Origin: Deltaproteobacteria bacterium
GTDB taxonomy: Bacteria > Lernaellota > Lernaellaia > JACKCT01
Assembly: GCA_027493875.1 (NCBI GenBank)
Contig: JAOSJX010000006.1
Location: 1 to 45,247 of the forward strand
Direction of reading: 5' to 3'
DNA: 45,247 nucleotides
Shown here piece by piece: positions 44,349 through 45,247 of this stretch. Every line of letters starts with the position of its first letter. Within the stretch, counting starts at the first letter, position 1. A program made the position numbers and the translations under genes. A model generated the notes under the pieces. It did not search any database. It was not told the origin of the DNA and was given only the letters and a program-made list of their open reading frames with translations.

Positions 44349-44708
44349 ATGCGTTTCCATCGGAAGGGACATTCGAAGAAGAGCGGGTTCAGTTTGATCG
44401 AGGTCATGGTGGCGCTCGCGATCGTCGTGATCCTGTCGGTTGTGGCCGTGCCGCAGTACATGACTTATCGCCGCCAGGCGTACAACGCGTCCGCGGAATC
44501 GATGGCGCGGTCCTTCCAGACCACGCAGGCCGCGTACAAAGCGGCCAACGGCGCGTACGCGACGGAAATCGAGCCGCTCGCGGCGCTCGACAAGAACCTG
44601 CTCACAACGCCGGGCCTCTCCTACAACTGGATCGAGGCCTCGGACTCCGACTATTTATTCAACGTCCGTCACGTGCGCGGCAACCGCTGGTTCACCGCGC
44701 AGCCATAA
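44349..44708 (+). CDS. Type IV prepilin-like protein
   Basis: A 119-residue protein with a prepilin peptidase site: basic leader (MRFHRKGHSKKSG), then FSLIEVMVALAIVVILSVVAVPQYMTYR, the invariant Gly-Phe cleavage with Glu5 and the long hydrophobic helix. The pilin head is short (AAYKAANGAYATEIEPLAALDKNLLTTPGLSYNWIEASDSDYLFNVRHVRGNRWF). GGAGGAATTAACC precedes the ATG. Could be a major or minor pilin or a type II-like pseudopilin. A strong terminator follows. Confidence 0.9.
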   Translation: MRFHRKGHSKKSGFSLIEVMVALAIVVILSVVAVPQYMTYRRQAYNASAESMARSFQTTQAAYKAANGAYATEIEPLAALDKNLLTTPGLSYNWIEASDSDYLFNVRHVRGNRWFTAQP

Positions 44709-44732
44709 AAATACCCAACTCCTCCCGGGGAA

Positions 44733-44769
44733 GCGCCCGTCCGCGATCGGACGGGCGCTTCTTTCTTGA
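44733..44769 (+). terminator. Rho-independent terminator after the prepilin gene
   Basis: GCGCCCGTCCG-CGAT-CGGACGGGCGC, a perfect 11-bp stem, followed by TTCTTTCTT. It starts 25 bp after the prepilin stop. Confidence 0.9.
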
Positions 44770-44825
44770 CGCGCGCCCCGCCGGTTTTATATTGACCGCC
44801 GCCACCCCTGGCGCTGGAGCCTGTT

Positions 44826-45247
44826 ATGCGCGCATGCGTTGTCCTATTCCTCTCATCGCTCGCCCTCTGGGCGGTTCCGTCCTTCGCGGAGGACGACGGC
44901 ACGGCCGAAGCGCCGCCGCCCCCGGCGATTCCCGTTTCCGCGCGCGCATCCGTCACCCCCTCCTCCTGCCGTGTGGGCGGAACCGTGACGTACGCGCTGG
45001 AAACCGCCTGGAGCGCACCGCCCGGCCGATTTGTTCTTCCCGCGCCGGTCGAAGCCCCCTTGGCGCAGGGGCTCGATCTTCGAACGCGCTCCGAAAAAAG
45101 CTCCAAAGCCGCCGGCGCCGGCGGCGACGAATCCCGCCATACGATGACGGCCGTCTACGCGTGCGTGGAGCCCGGAAGTTTCGCGCTGGGGCCCGTCACC
45201 GTGAAATACGAGGACGGCGGCGGAACGACGGGGAAGCGGTTGCCGAG
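44826..45247 (+). CDS. Exported protein, N-terminal part (runs off the window)
   Basis: ATG at 44826 with GGAG upstream opens a frame that stays open to the window end (about 140 residues). Signal peptide ACVVLFLSSLALWAVPSFA, then a Pro/Ala linker and an Ig/beta-type domain (SARASVTPSSCRVGGTVTYALETAWSAPPGRFVLPAP...SFALGPVTVKYEDGGG). The start of the mature chain resembles BatD-like or other periplasmic beta-sandwich proteins, but too little is present to name it. Confidence 0.65.
   Translation, partial: MRACVVLFLSSLALWAVPSFAEDDGTAEAPPPPAIPVSARASVTPSSCRVGGTVTYALETAWSAPPGRFVLPAPVEAPLAQGLDLRTRSEKSSKAAGAGGDESRHTMTAVYACVEPGSFALGPVTVKYEDGGGTTGKRLP

Overview
The window looks like accessory (mobile) DNA from a high-GC Gram-negative bacterium, with a short stretch of core chromosome at the right end. 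Evidence for a Gram-negative host: three lipobox proteins, a complete RND tripartite efflux system with an outer-membrane factor, and a type IV prepilin. The tmRNA gene is one-piece, which argues against most Alphaproteobacteria. A deltaproteobacterial-type (Desulfobacterota/Myxococcota-like) host is my best guess, but nothing here proves it.

Layout. (1) 1-5.2 kb: plus-strand phage tail/baseplate and lysis genes. (2) 5.3-7.6 kb: a zincin-like HEWGH protein, then an amidoligase/gamma-glutamylcyclotransferase pair behind a perfect 26-bp palindrome. (3) 7.7-15.3 kb: a type I restriction-modification operon (HTH-fused HsdM, RhuM-family protein, HsdS, HsdR, YgjP-like metalloprotease). (4) 15.4-27.7 kb: a heavy-metal resistance island (outer-membrane factor, membrane fusion protein, RND pump, PII-like protein, small Cys/His/Met-rich exported proteins, a Spy/ZraP-like protein, a Zn/Cd/Pb P-type ATPase, an ICMT-like methyltransferase). 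(5) 27.9-43.0 kb: a phage- or ICE-like replication and control unit on the minus strand (XRE repressor + ImmA peptidase, two unknown proteins, sigma-like factor, PD-(D/E)XK nuclease, Sak4-like ATPase, DUF669-like protein, ERCC4 nuclease). It is bracketed by two diverged, outward-facing copies of one module: CxxC mini-protein, DUF2924 protein, large serine recombinase, HTH protein, then a variable cargo gene and a conserved end sequence. (6) 43.1-45.2 kb: ssrA (tmRNA) on the minus strand with its own promoter and terminator, then a membrane protein, a prepilin and the start of an exported protein, all on the plus strand.

How the parts fit. The right module stops about 100 bp short of the 3' end of ssrA, a classic integration hotspot, so I read most of the window as an island lying next to ssrA. 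Its cargo offers restriction, metal detoxification and a possible peptide-tagging pair. The XRE/ImmA pair resembles the derepression switch of ICEBs1-type elements, and the sigma-like factor plus a 20-nt motif found twice suggest an internal transcription programme.

Quality caveat. Reading frames break in at least 20 genes, often as compensating pairs that leave good protein sequence on both sides, in every functional region including the one next to ssrA. I think most are assembly or sequencing indels rather than decay. Frameshifted genes are given their full extent, with the break positions noted. No CRISPR array and no tyrosine integrase were seen.
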